Source of the DNA: Acidobacteriota bacterium
GTDB lineage: Bacteria; Acidobacteriota; Terriglobia; UBA7540
Direction of reading: 5' to 3'
Length of the DNA stretch: 44,579 nucleotides
Assembly: GCA_003165315.1 (NCBI GenBank)
Contig: PLSX01000012.1
Span: forward strand, 3,001-47,579
The position numbers were made by a program, and so were the translations under genes. The notes under the pieces are model-generated. The model ran no database searches. It had not been told where the DNA came from and saw nothing but the letters and a program-made list of their open reading frames with translations. Shown piece after piece: positions 25,971-34,628 of the stretch (its first letter is position 1; every line of letters begins with the position of its first letter).

Positions 25971-28568
25971 TCATTGAATTTTGCTGGCATGGATGCTTCC
26001 GTCGTGGGCCAAGCCGCTCCAGTTTTCCGGTGATTTGTCTACTGGTGCGGCCGGGGTCCAGTAGACCACGCACCCATCCACACTGGCATTTTGCCGAAAG
26101 GCGACGTCGAGGGGGTATTTGGTGATCATGTCGCAATAGGCAGCGCTTGCGAATGCACCTGCGTCTAATTGGCGTCCCTGCATTTCCACGGAAGTAATAT
26201 GCAGCCGGGCGAGTTCTGCCGGCGGAAGAACCAATTCATGGGAGTAACCGAATTCCATTCCTGAGGGCGGTCGGCGCCGAGTCAGAAAATAGACTTTTTC
26301 CTCAGTAAAAATCTGCCCGCCAGGCGGGGTAACCTCAAGCACCTTCTGCGCCACCGCCTCGTAATCATTCCAGGCGTACGAATCGGCGGGGGTGTCGCAA
26401 ATGCCGCGCGCCAACGCGCCAGCAAAAATGAGGCAGAGCACCAAGACCGGCCATAACGGCCTCTCCGCTTGGGCTGTGTGTGCTCCAACGAGCGCGTAGA
26501 GACCTGGAATTGCGAGGATTGCGGCAAAGGGAGTTAAAAGGCAAAAGTAGGCACTCAAAGTGGGTTGGGCGATAGCCAATTCTATCGCGATTCCCAATGC
26601 CAGCCAGCCGCAGAGATAGAATTCCGAGCGGCGTTCCGGCGGCCAAGCCGATCGTCGCGCAATGTAAAAAACGCCTGTGACAGCAAGCAATCCTAAAAGG
26701 AGAGATTGCGGGTCGGCGAGCCAATTCGTCATTATTCTCAGGTCCCGAATCAATGGATCGGGCCATTGCGCCATTTGATTGTGAACTCGGTATTCCTGGA
26801 CATTCATCCAAACCGCCGACGGCGACTGTAGCAACAACCAAAGTCCTGGAAGGAACGGAACCCCTGCTCCGGACAGGAACATGGCGGTCTTCAACCATCG
26901 GCTTCCGGCTCGATTGCACCAACAAATCCATACCCCCAATACCGGCGCAACTACGGCCGCTAGCAAAGTAGCTGCCGTTGCGGCTGCCAAAGTGCCGCAG
27001 GCAAGGGCCAGCCACCACCTAGGCCGTTCCACCGAGGCAATCGCAAGGCGAAAAGCGCATACCGAGACCAACAGCGAGATACCGAAAGCCTGGCCCATAG
27101 GTCCAAGTCCAATTGGGTTAGAATTGCAGGCAATTATTAGGGCGGCGGCAAAGGCGGCGGCCACCCGCCAGGCGCGATCCGGAAACCGTGTGAAGAGGAA
27201 TTGCGCCGCAAGCACAATTGCTGCCGATGTTTCCAGCACCGCCAGCGCGTGTACGCCGCCCCCTGTCCCCCCCAATAGACGCATTAGGAATCCATTCCAA
27301 TAAGCATCTACCAAGGGTTGGTGAAAGGAATAGGCAAGGTGAGGATCGCTGACTCCATAAATCAATCGCACCGCGACCATTTTAAATTTTTCACTGCGTA
27401 CCAACACGCCAGCGCAAACGATACTGAGGATTACAACCGGCCAAAACGGCATATCGGATTGTAGGGAACGCAAACAGATGGCATAAAGGCCCGAAACCGC
27501 CAATATCCCCACAAAAGGAGCGACCAGGCAAAAATAGCGACTGAAGGTGGGATGCGCGAAGGCCAAATCCGCAGTGATTCCTAATGCCAGCCAAGCGCAA
27601 AGATAAAACTCCGCTCGGCGATTCCGCCCCCAGCCTGAGCGGTTAGCAATAAAAAAAACACCTAAGACCGCCAGAAATCCTGCCAGGAGCGATTGCGGGT
27701 CAGCGAGCCAACCGGTCAGAGTATTCAAGTCGCGAGACAGGGGGTGAGGCGAGTAGACTTCCCGGTAGTAGAGGTGGTATTTGGCAATATTGAACCAAAC
27801 CACCCAAGGCGATTGGACGGCCAGCCAAAGCACTGGCAGGAAGGAAATCACCACTCCCGCCACGAAAGCAGATATCTTGAGCCATCTGCTCCTGGCGCGG
27901 TCGTACCACCAAATCCAGATTCCCAACACCGGCACCACGGCGGCCGCGAGCAATGAGGATGCGGCGGCGGCTCCCGCCAACGCGCCGCAGGCAAAGGCAA
28001 GCCACCCAGACCGCCGCTCCACAGCGGGGAGCGCAAGGCGGAAGGCGCAAACCGTGGTCAACAAGGAAATCCCATAGGCCTGGCCCAATGTCCCGAATTC
28101 CACCAGATTGATATTGCAGCCAATCATGAAGGTGGCGGCGATGGCGCCGCCCACGCGCCAGGCGCGCCCAGGAAACCGCAAGAGGACGAAATGCGCCGCA
28201 AGCATTGTAGCTGCCGAGGTTTCCAGTGCCGCCATAGCATGGGGGCCACGCCAAGTCTCTCCGCAAAAGCGCATCAATAAGGCATTCCAATAGGCATTCA
28301 ATGGCGTTTGAGGAAAGCAAAAGTCCAGATACGGACGCATGCCTCGTTTGATGAGTTGCGCCGCAAGCAGGTGGAATCCTTCGTCGTGATCGCAAGCCAG
28401 GGTTTGCGAGTACCAGATCAGACCCGCCGTCATTGCGGCCCAAATGCCATAAAGCCAGAGGCACGAGCACCCACGCACTTCTGCGTTGTGTGCATTTGCC
28501 GTCGCGCGTTGATCCGGATTCAAAAACGTGCCCTGCATTTTTCTGGATGATAGGCTTGCAAAAGGCAA
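25971..28568 (-). CDS. Polytopic GT-C (PMT-like) membrane protein with internal tandem duplication
   Basis: 865 residues, with about 18 membrane helices. The first half has a dolichyl-phosphate-mannose-type start: a helix, then acidic ACDHDEGFHLLAAQLIKRG and YLDF, as in lipid-linked-sugar glycosyltransferases. Residues 60-392 are repeated at 390-722 in constant 330-residue register (NAYWNALLMR/DAYWNGFLMR, ALETSAA/VLETSAA, GWLADPQSLLAG/NWLADPQSLLLG, EFYLCAWLALG/EFYLCGWLALG). In copy 2 the acidic loop has become VRSEKFK, losing Asp60 and Asp62. A soluble tail (about 740-865) follows. TTG at 28568 is the furthest start; ATG 28538 is possible. It lies 40 bases upstream of the deacetylase-like gene and probably opens the exopolysaccharide operon. 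Confidence 0.8.
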   Translation of the reverse strand: MPFASLSSRKMQGTFLNPDQRATANAHNAEVRGCSCLWLYGIWAAMTAGLIWYSQTLACDHDEGFHLLAAQLIKRGMRPYLDFCFPQTPLNAYWNALLMRFCGETWRGPHAMAALETSAATMLAAHFVLLRFPGRAWRVGGAIAATFMIGCNINLVEFGTLGQAYGISLLTTVCAFRLALPAVERRSGWLAFACGALAGAAAASSLLAAAVVPVLGIWIWWYDRARSRWLKISAFVAGVVISFLPVLWLAVQSPWVVWFNIAKYHLYYREVYSPHPLSRDLNTLTGWLADPQSLLAGFLAVLGVFFIANRSGWGRNRRAEFYLCAWLALGITADLAFAHPTFSRYFCLVAPFVGILAVSGLYAICLRSLQSDMPFWPVVILSIVCAGVLVRSEKFKMVAVRLIYGVSDPHLAYSFHQPLVDAYWNGFLMRLLGGTGGGVHALAVLETSAAIVLAAQFLFTRFPDRAWRVAAAFAAALIIACNSNPIGLGPMGQAFGISLLVSVCAFRLAIASVERPRWWLALACGTLAAATAATLLAAVVAPVLGVWICWCNRAGSRWLKTAMFLSGAGVPFLPGLWLLLQSPSAVWMNVQEYRVHNQMAQWPDPLIRDLRIMTNWLADPQSLLLGLLAVTGVFYIARRSAWPPERRSEFYLCGWLALGIAIELAIAQPTLSAYFCLLTPFAAILAIPGLYALVGAHTAQAERPLWPVLVLCLIFAGALARGICDTPADSYAWNDYEAVAQKVLEVTPPGGQIFTEEKVYFLTRRRPPSGMEFGYSHELVLPPAELARLHITSVEMQGRQLDAGAFASAAYCDMITKYPLDVAFRQNASVDGCVVYWTPAAPVDKSPENWSGLAHDGSIHASKIQ

Positions 28569-28738
28569 GTCGTCAACGGCCGCCGGACAAGGTGAACTGA
28601 AAATTGATGTGGGCTCCAGTACCGAAAAAGTGGAGATTGCAATCGGTCAATGCACTCGCCCTTCGGTCAGGCACTTGGGGAGTTCACAGTCAAGGCAAAG
28701 CTCGGCCGATCCACCTGAGAAAATTGGAATAAATGGTA

Positions 28739-28786
28739 GGCCTGGAGGGATTCGCCCCCCCCCCCGACCCACTGTTTAGGAAACCC
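28739..28786 (-). pseudogene. Degenerate 3'-half copy of tRNA-Arg(CCT)
   Basis: On the plus strand, ggcctggagggattcg is followed by a C run, then gaccCactgtttaggaaacc. This matches the intact tRNA at 44162-44204 (ggcctggggggattcg ... gacctacggtttaggaaacc) from the 3' acceptor end through the T arm to the anticodon loop, with three substitutions outside the T-loop/C run; there AA has become CC and four extra Cs are present. Similarity stops just past the anticodon stem. Orientation is the same as the intact gene. Confidence 0.72.
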
Positions 28787-28820
28787 ATACACCACCGTTC
28801 ACCCTGCGCGGAATCAAGAC

Positions 28821-28871
28821 TTCTCAGTCGGACACAGCGGCTCTCATTCGGACCCGAGGCTCCTATTCGGG
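28821..28871. repeat. Three imperfect direct repeats next to the tRNA remnant
   Basis: TTCTCAGTCGGAC (28821), CTCTCATTCGGAC (28841) and GCTCCTATTCGGG (28859) lie 20 and 18 bases apart, about two helical turns, immediately inside the tRNA remnant. Confidence 0.5.
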
Positions 28872-29082
28872 CACGACAATGCACCCAAGATGCACGCCGC
28901 GCGCAACCCCTACACGAAAAGAGCAACGGTTCTTTACCCATTGCTGACCGTCTCCAGCCCGCCTGCCCTTCGGATCTCGAAACGTCGATTCAATCAGCTT
29001 CAAGCTATACATCTTCTCCGTGAGAAGCGCGTGTTTAGTCATGATCGCCGCTCCCGCCGGATGTCTCGTCAGAAACCGGCAA

Positions 29083-31329
29083 TTATTGGGGTTCCACCGG
29101 TGATGCCGACTGCTCGTTGGAAAGCGCGCTGTTGCCTACCCCGTTGTATGCAATCACAGCGAAAAAGTATCGCTTGTCATTGGTCAGGGTGGTGATGGTA
29201 TAGCCATTTAGGGCGCCCGTATCCACCGTTGATGTGTAGACGCCTTTCTCTGTGCCGTACAGAATCTTGTACCCTGAGGAGCCTTCAACCTGCGACCAGG
29301 TAAGCCGGACAGCATGATTTGAGGGTGTAGGGACAAAGAGTTCCGGAGCGGCCGGCGGCTTGGTGGCGGGTGTGCTCTCCGGGGCGGCGAACAGCTCCGC
29401 ACCGGGGACTGAATCTATCTTAAGATTATCGTATTGGCCGATATTCCAGCCATTGCCGAAGCCTGCCATCCCTCGAGTATTGAGATCGCTCTTCATCTCG
29501 GTGAGCACATTGTCATCAAAGCTGGCGATGACTTTGTTGCCGGTGAACGTAAGGCTTGCTTTGTGCCAGGATTTGACCGGAAAATCGAGGCGCCCTGCTG
29601 CGATCACCCCCTCGCGCGTTGAAGTGCGCAGTTCCCACTTGCCCTCGGAGTAGAGGTAGAGCTGAAGACCACTGATGTCGCCGTCCTCCGTCAGGCGCGA
29701 AACGCGGCCCATCAATCGGGCAAATCCAGGCTCCTCAAGGAAAACCTCGGCAGAAACCCTGTAGTTACTCCAACGCTTGTCTCCGAATATGGCAGCGGTC
29801 CCCAGCGGATTATCCGGCTTTGTGTAATCCCAGGCAACCGGGCGCACGTCCACCACTTGACGCAGGCATTTGCCGGCACGGCCCCCGGCGCAAGGAACAA
29901 CTTCGTAGGAGCCGTTCTGCTCCATAATGTAGCGTGGATTGGTCTCGCCAACCGGGTAGCTTTCAAAGGAATCCGAGTACGGAACGGAAAAAGGGGCAGG
30001 AGATGGAGGGGATACATTTCCCTTGCTCTGTCCGGTCGTTGTGGTGATGGAATAAACCGAGTTCGGCTCAAGGGTGACAGAGACTTTGTCCTTTGTGGGG
30101 GTAAGGTGTGCGAGTTCCTCGAAATAACTCTGCTGATTGGTTCGCCAAATGTGGAGCCGTTGCGAGTGGAAGGCAGGATCGATGGTGAGTTCAACATGCT
30201 GCGGAGCGGAAGCGGAAAGCGTCTCGACGACAATACTGAAGTCAGTGCCGTGTTTTAGCGTGACGTAGCTTCCACCGCCAGGAAGCAACGTGGAGGCGTG
30301 GTCGAGGTATTGCCAGCCGGGCGCGGCGAACTGAGTCGTGTGGGCAACGACCCAAACCGGTGACATCACTTCGTAGTGACCGGACCAAGGGCTGTCCGCA
30401 CGAAGGAGGCCGCCATAGGGAACGTCGAGAATGTCATAGTAGGAGGAGACGAGACACCACAACACCGTCGACGTCATCCTCCCTTGTATGTAATTGCGGT
30501 TGAGTATCTCGGCATAAGGCGGCGATTGCGAACCGCCTTGTGCCCAGAGATCCGCCCAGGGGCCGTCTTCGCTGGACCAGATTCGCTTGCCGAGGGTTCT
30601 GGCCGTTTCCGTACTCTCAAAGCGGGGATAGTGCGTGGCAACAACGCCGACCGCCTTGTAAAGCTCTGGACTTTTGCGCATCGCCTCCGCGAGTTTCCAG
30701 TCATTCACATAATCGTCTGCGATGATCTGAGTGCGCAGGTTGTGCGCATCAAGGGCCTTGCGCAAACGGGGAAGGACATCATAGGAATACCTGCTTTCGT
30801 TCCAGAAGCCGATGTAATCGAAGTCGAGGTGATGGACGCGCCTAGCGCCGTCGATAAATTTGACGAGGTAATTAAGCGTGTCATCGGAGTTTACGCTCTT
30901 CACCCATGCGGGAAAAGTCCAGGCCAGGGCGATCAGTTTGATGTCGGGATTGCGCCGCCGGGCTTCTGCAGCCAGCCAGAACTCCACACCGCGATTGTAG
31001 TTTTCTTCGTCCCGTGCATGCATGTGACTTGGCTCGGAGCCCTCGGTCGAATTGCCGTCCCCTCCGATTTCCACTTTGAGCAATTGCAGAGACGCACCGT
31101 ACTTCGGCTTGAAGAGATAATCCAGGATCTGGCTACGCTGAGGTTCGGGATAATTAATCAATAAGCGCGAGACCGCACCCCCGCCGCTCGTTTCGCCAAT
31201 CCCTTCGAATATCCGGCCCGTATCCTTTGAGTCGACAGCAATGGAAACCTGGGAGAACGCCTTTGAATTCATTAGCGCGCTAACAAGGATAACCAAGCAA
31301 ATGCCAATCCTCGTGCACCTTCTCATCAT
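29083..31329 (-). CDS. GH59 galactosylceramidase-like glycosidase with C-terminal fibronectin III domain
   Basis: 748 residues from ATG 31329, chosen because GGAG lies eight bases upstream and a signal peptide follows (MMRRCTRIGICLVILVSALMNSKAFSQ); 25 further in-frame codons upstream are unlikely. The sequence follows animal galactocerebrosidase closely: FEGIGETSGGGAVSRLLINY, PEPQRSQILDYLFKP, LLKVEIGGDGNSTEGSEPSH, acid/base Glu178 in YIGFWNESR, nucleophile Glu254 in IWSSEDGPW, then YIQGRMTSTVLW and HTTQFAAPGW. A beta-sandwich/lectin-like part (about 470-640) corresponds to the GALC lectin domain, and an FN3 domain closes the protein (about 660-745). The family removes beta-galactosyl residues, classically from galactolipids. 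It lies 67 bases downstream of the TIM-barrel/FGE-like gene on the same strand. Confidence 0.9.
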   Translation of the reverse strand: MMRRCTRIGICLVILVSALMNSKAFSQVSIAVDSKDTGRIFEGIGETSGGGAVSRLLINYPEPQRSQILDYLFKPKYGASLQLLKVEIGGDGNSTEGSEPSHMHARDEENYNRGVEFWLAAEARRRNPDIKLIALAWTFPAWVKSVNSDDTLNYLVKFIDGARRVHHLDFDYIGFWNESRYSYDVLPRLRKALDAHNLRTQIIADDYVNDWKLAEAMRKSPELYKAVGVVATHYPRFESTETARTLGKRIWSSEDGPWADLWAQGGSQSPPYAEILNRNYIQGRMTSTVLWCLVSSYYDILDVPYGGLLRADSPWSGHYEVMSPVWVVAHTTQFAAPGWQYLDHASTLLPGGGSYVTLKHGTDFSIVVETLSASAPQHVELTIDPAFHSQRLHIWRTNQQSYFEELAHLTPTKDKVSVTLEPNSVYSITTTTGQSKGNVSPPSPAPFSVPYSDSFESYPVGETNPRYIMEQNGSYEVVPCAGGRAGKCLRQVVDVRPVAWDYTKPDNPLGTAAIFGDKRWSNYRVSAEVFLEEPGFARLMGRVSRLTEDGDISGLQLYLYSEGKWELRTSTREGVIAAGRLDFPVKSWHKASLTFTGNKVIASFDDNVLTEMKSDLNTRGMAGFGNGWNIGQYDNLKIDSVPGAELFAAPESTPATKPPAAPELFVPTPSNHAVRLTWSQVEGSSGYKILYGTEKGVYTSTVDTGALNGYTITTLTNDKRYFFAVIAYNGVGNSALSNEQSASPVEPQ

Positions 31330-31396
31330 CTGATATGCTCCACAATTCATTTTAGGAATAACTGTCGTGCGAGCTTTGGGATTCCCACGCCCTCGA

Positions 31397-34096
31397 CTAT
31401 TCAATGTCTCTTACTGTGCGAAATCCAATTGTGGCTTTGCGGTCCATACTCGGGGCCATCTCGAAGAACTTTACGTGATATCCCGTGGGACGAGCCGACC
31501 ACTCGCCCTGGCCAAGTCCCATCTCAACGAACCGGTCAAAGTACCAACTCGACCCGTCCACCTGGTAGAAAGAGCCGCCCCTGAGCATCACATAGCGGTT
31601 ACCGTCATTGCGCTCGCTTTCCGTCCATTCCCACACATTTCCCGACATGTCGTAAAGTCCCTCAGGCGTCCGCCCATCGGGGAACGCTGTGACAGCTTCC
31701 GTTGTTGCACCGCGGTCGTTGGCTGCGCCGATTCGCCAAGCCTCGCCCCAGGGGTAACGTCGCCCCTCTTTCCCACCCGCTGCGTACTGCCATTCCTCCT
31801 CAGTAGGCAACCGCGCATCCGCCCATTTTGCGTAGGCCCGGGCATCATCAAGCGCCACCCAGGTTACAGGCTGATCTTCGGTGCCCAGGCGCGGAACCGG
31901 GTTTCTTGATGCACTCCAGTCCCAGTCCCTTAGGAAGTTGCCGGTGTCCTTCGGCCAGTAAGAGCCTGTTTGTAAGAATTTGAAAAAGCTCTCCTTGGTG
32001 ACCAGCGTCCGATCCATAAAGAAACCTCTAATATGTGGAACCAGAATGTTGTGGCTGATGGTGTGGCTGTGATTTCCATTTTCATACAAATGTTCGCGCA
32101 ATACGTCCCATCCTTCCGCGGGACGATCGGGGTAACAGCTTCCCTCGCCGAGATTATGGGTAATGTTCATCATGAAGTTGTCGATCGGGGGGAACATAAC
32201 CATGCCATCCGGTGGACGATTCGCCGGAACGCGCTCTGTCCTGGCCGGTAAAGCATATTTGGGCAGGGAGGGGGGCGGCCATTGGTCGCTATAAGAGTAC
32301 AATCTGCGACGGCCCTGCGCCGCTTGTCCGGCAAGAAACGCCCGGAGGGATGGATCAGGCCTGCCGATTATTTCGAGAATGGCCGCAAACCCTCTGCCCT
32401 CGACTTCGTCGATCGTCAAAACGGAAACTCCAGGGTGTCTAACGGGCGTAAGTTTCTCGCCATTCCAAACATCGAAATACAAGGCACCGGGCTTCTCAGG
32501 CACCACGATGGACGCCTGCCTCTCCGGAGCCTCGCCCCAATTCACCAGCGTCCAGAGAGAGCGCTTCGAGCCCGGCCAATAGGTGGCATCGATTTCGGGA
32601 CGATTCGTCGGAAAATAGGGCTCCCAACCCTCCGAGCTCAGCAGCTCGGCGAAGGCGCGCTCAATCGGGATCATCCGGCGTAGGATCGCCTTGTCGCGCT
32701 CTGAATAGGGGTTCCAGCTTCCAAAGATGTCGTCCCAGACAACCACCCCTGTCCCGTTCAGAAACGCATGCTGGAACAGTGTTGTGCGGTCGTACCGCCA
32801 GCGGTCGCCGTCGTAATGGATCATGAACCTCGGCTCGGTCCATTTCGCCATGGGCACACCGCGTTGATGGTCGAAATAACCCGCCGTCGGATAGTATTGC
32901 CCCCAAGTCGCATTATTTGTTGCCAGTGGCGCATCGGTCTGCCCGCCTTCCGGCTCTATCGTGAGGCCAAGCTTTACGCGGTCAATGGCGGCCCGCATGG
33001 ACTCCTGCGGCGCATCCCGCCCGGTGTCCCAGTAAATGCCGTCAGCCCCGGTCTGTTTGATCAAGTCCGCAAGTGACGTCTGGGCGGATTCCTCCGGCCG
33101 CCGGGTCGCAGTATCCCAAGGATTGTAAGATAGAAGGACCCTGACTCCACGTTTGTGGGCACGGGCGATCGCCGCATTCACTGCCTGTATTCCCCCGGGC
33201 ATGCTGCGCAACATGTCGAACTGATTCTGGTTGTCGACGCCGATATTCGGATAGGTCGGCCAGAGGGTTATGCTGTCGAAACCGCCGAACTCCCGTTGTC
33301 CTTGGTCGAGGAACGAGTCAATCAGATACCGGCCATCGGATGCGTCATAGAAGCGCGTATCATGCACAAACACCATTCCCTGAACGAAATTGCGGGCCGT
33401 CCAGGAGTATTCGCCAGTGAAAAGCCTGTCCGTCAAATGCAGTGCCGCCCGCCGCTCAGCCCGCTTCTTCCTCATGGCCTCCAACCAGGCTTGCCGGGAG
33501 ACGAATTCGTCTGGGGCCAGCCAGTAACCCTGGTACGACTGCAAGATCTCATTTGAGAGAGAAACCCGTCCGACCACGCCGGGGCCGCTCGAATCTGGAT
33601 CTTGATTATGATCGTCCATGCCAGCCACGCGAACAGCCAATTCGAATCGATTGCGCTGCGGCAATCTGACGCGGAAAGGGGGCGATCCGGCGAACTTGCC
33701 CCGTGCCCAGCCGGCGACCGGGGCATGCACTTCTTTCACCAGCTTGCCGTCGATGTAGATCAAGGCGGAACCCCGGATTGCGTCGAAGGTGAGGAACTTG
33801 CCCGCAAATTGGGGTGGCACTTCAACCGAGCGCCGATACCAGGCAACGCCGCTATAGTTGAAATAACCGATCTCGCTCCACGACTTGCCAGCAGGTGCAT
33901 TTTGCCATTCCGAATCGGAATACCCGGGTGCCGCCCAGCCCCCATCGCCCCCAACAGATGCCGGGTCGATCTGGAACTTCCAGTCCGACGCGAGCACAAG
34001 CTGCTCAGCGGTCGCGGTTCTAAGCCAACCGGGTGCGTTTAGGCTGAGCAGGACGGCAAGGAGTCGAAAGGTTACTTTGGTCGCGTGAGGCCTCAT
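31397..34096 (-). CDS. Secreted TIM-barrel glycosidase-like protein fused to an FGE/SUMF1-like domain
   Basis: 899 residues from ATG 34096, chosen because a signal peptide follows (HATKVTFRLLAVLLSLNAPGWL...TATA); the frame stays open to 34423 without signal-like content. An N-terminal jelly-roll (about 30-180; WKFQIDP, GVAWYRRSVEVP, ALIYIDGKLV) precedes a TIM-barrel region (about 240-560; ITLWPTYPNIG, RGVRVLLSYNPWD, GADGIYWDTGRDAP, LTIEPEG). The C-terminal third (about 650-899) is a formylglycine-generating-enzyme-like domain (VTKESFFKFL, QPVTWVALDDARAYAKWA, RLPTEEEWQYAAGG, GLYDMSGNVWEWTES, MLRGGSF). The stretch after RGGSF, where true FGE carries its two active cysteines, has none (YQVDGSSWYFDR), and no sulfatase is nearby, so sulfatase activation is unlikely. 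Pairs with the GH59 gene. Substrate unknown. Confidence 0.8.
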   Translation of the reverse strand: MRPHATKVTFRLLAVLLSLNAPGWLRTATAEQLVLASDWKFQIDPASVGGDGGWAAPGYSDSEWQNAPAGKSWSEIGYFNYSGVAWYRRSVEVPPQFAGKFLTFDAIRGSALIYIDGKLVKEVHAPVAGWARGKFAGSPPFRVRLPQRNRFELAVRVAGMDDHNQDPDSSGPGVVGRVSLSNEILQSYQGYWLAPDEFVSRQAWLEAMRKKRAERRAALHLTDRLFTGEYSWTARNFVQGMVFVHDTRFYDASDGRYLIDSFLDQGQREFGGFDSITLWPTYPNIGVDNQNQFDMLRSMPGGIQAVNAAIARAHKRGVRVLLSYNPWDTATRRPEESAQTSLADLIKQTGADGIYWDTGRDAPQESMRAAIDRVKLGLTIEPEGGQTDAPLATNNATWGQYYPTAGYFDHQRGVPMAKWTEPRFMIHYDGDRWRYDRTTLFQHAFLNGTGVVVWDDIFGSWNPYSERDKAILRRMIPIERAFAELLSSEGWEPYFPTNRPEIDATYWPGSKRSLWTLVNWGEAPERQASIVVPEKPGALYFDVWNGEKLTPVRHPGVSVLTIDEVEGRGFAAILEIIGRPDPSLRAFLAGQAAQGRRRLYSYSDQWPPPSLPKYALPARTERVPANRPPDGMVMFPPIDNFMMNITHNLGEGSCYPDRPAEGWDVLREHLYENGNHSHTISHNILVPHIRGFFMDRTLVTKESFFKFLQTGSYWPKDTGNFLRDWDWSASRNPVPRLGTEDQPVTWVALDDARAYAKWADARLPTEEEWQYAAGGKEGRRYPWGEAWRIGAANDRGATTEAVTAFPDGRTPEGLYDMSGNVWEWTESERNDGNRYVMLRGGSFYQVDGSSWYFDRFVEMGLGQGEWSARPTGYHVKFFEMAPSMDRKATIGFRTVRDIE

Positions 34097-34382
34097 AGGG
34101 TCCGTAGTCAAGCAGACTTGGCCAATGCAGACTCGAAGGTAGGGGAGGATAATCCGCTCAACGCATTCATCTGGCGAATTCAATCGGCAACGCAAGCTGT
34201 CAACGCCTGCAACTTGCTCGGGGCCAAGTGTATCATGTCCAATGTCCACACCGCAGGATTCGATCAGCGCTCTGCCGGCTTGATGAGTACCGCCCCCATC
34301 GGCAGGGACACGACAGGAACTATATAGGAGTTTCTTTCGGTGGTGAATCCTCTGTGGGCTCGGCTCGAAGGTCGGGGTCCCG

Positions 34383-34405
34383 CCGTTAACCGAAGTACCG
34401 TTAAC
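34383..34405. promoter_or_regulatory. Paired CCGTTAAC sites upstream of the Tat-glycosidase promoter
   Basis: Two identical octamers 15 bases apart, each containing the palindrome GTTAAC, end six bases before the -35 box. A regulator binding here would be positioned as an activator or repressor; which one cannot be told. Confidence 0.35.
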
Positions 34406-34410
34406 TGCGG

Positions 34411-34439
34411 ATGACAGTGTCATGGGTTTTCTGTATACT
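34411..34439 (+). promoter_or_regulatory. Promoter of the four-gene Tat-glycosidase operon, overlapped by a palindrome
   Basis: ATGACA (34411-34416) and TATACT (34434-34439) are spaced by exactly 17 bases. The -35 box forms one arm of the 13-bp perfect palindrome ATGACAGTGTCAT (34411-34423), so a dimeric repressor bound there would block transcription. Start is expected near 34446. Confidence 0.6.
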
Positions 34440-34628
34440 GCGTGGCCCAGCTTTTCCAGTGGCCGCGAAGAGGAGGGAAGCGCCGCCCCACGTCAGGTTC
34501 TCGGTACACCTTTTGAAATTCAACGATTAAGTTGTTGTGCTGATTGGAGAGACCACACTCAGGTAGGCCCCAGCCGGTGACACAGGAAACATGCCTTGAT
34601 GCCAACCCGCCCCGGGGGAGGAGTAGGA

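Larger units (their letters stand above)
28569..29082. other. Non-coding left boundary of the glycosidase region
   Basis: No gene is supported. It contains the tRNA-Arg remnant (28739-28786), an 11-base C run, and three imperfect direct repeats at 28821-28871. Confidence 0.6.
34097..34628. other. Divergent control region between the two glycosidase operons
   Basis: 532 bases with no supported gene. It contains the promoter and palindrome for the plus-strand operon (34411-34439), two CCGTTAAC direct repeats at 34383-34390 and 34398-34405, and a 180-base leader ending in AGGAG before ATG 34629. No convincing promoter for the minus-strand pair was identified. Confidence 0.55.

Noticed and set aside
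28755..28765. 11-base C run as a phase-variable switch
   Set aside because: It is not in a gene or promoter; it lies in the T-loop/C-stem part of the tRNA remnant and is better explained by decay or sequencing uncertainty.
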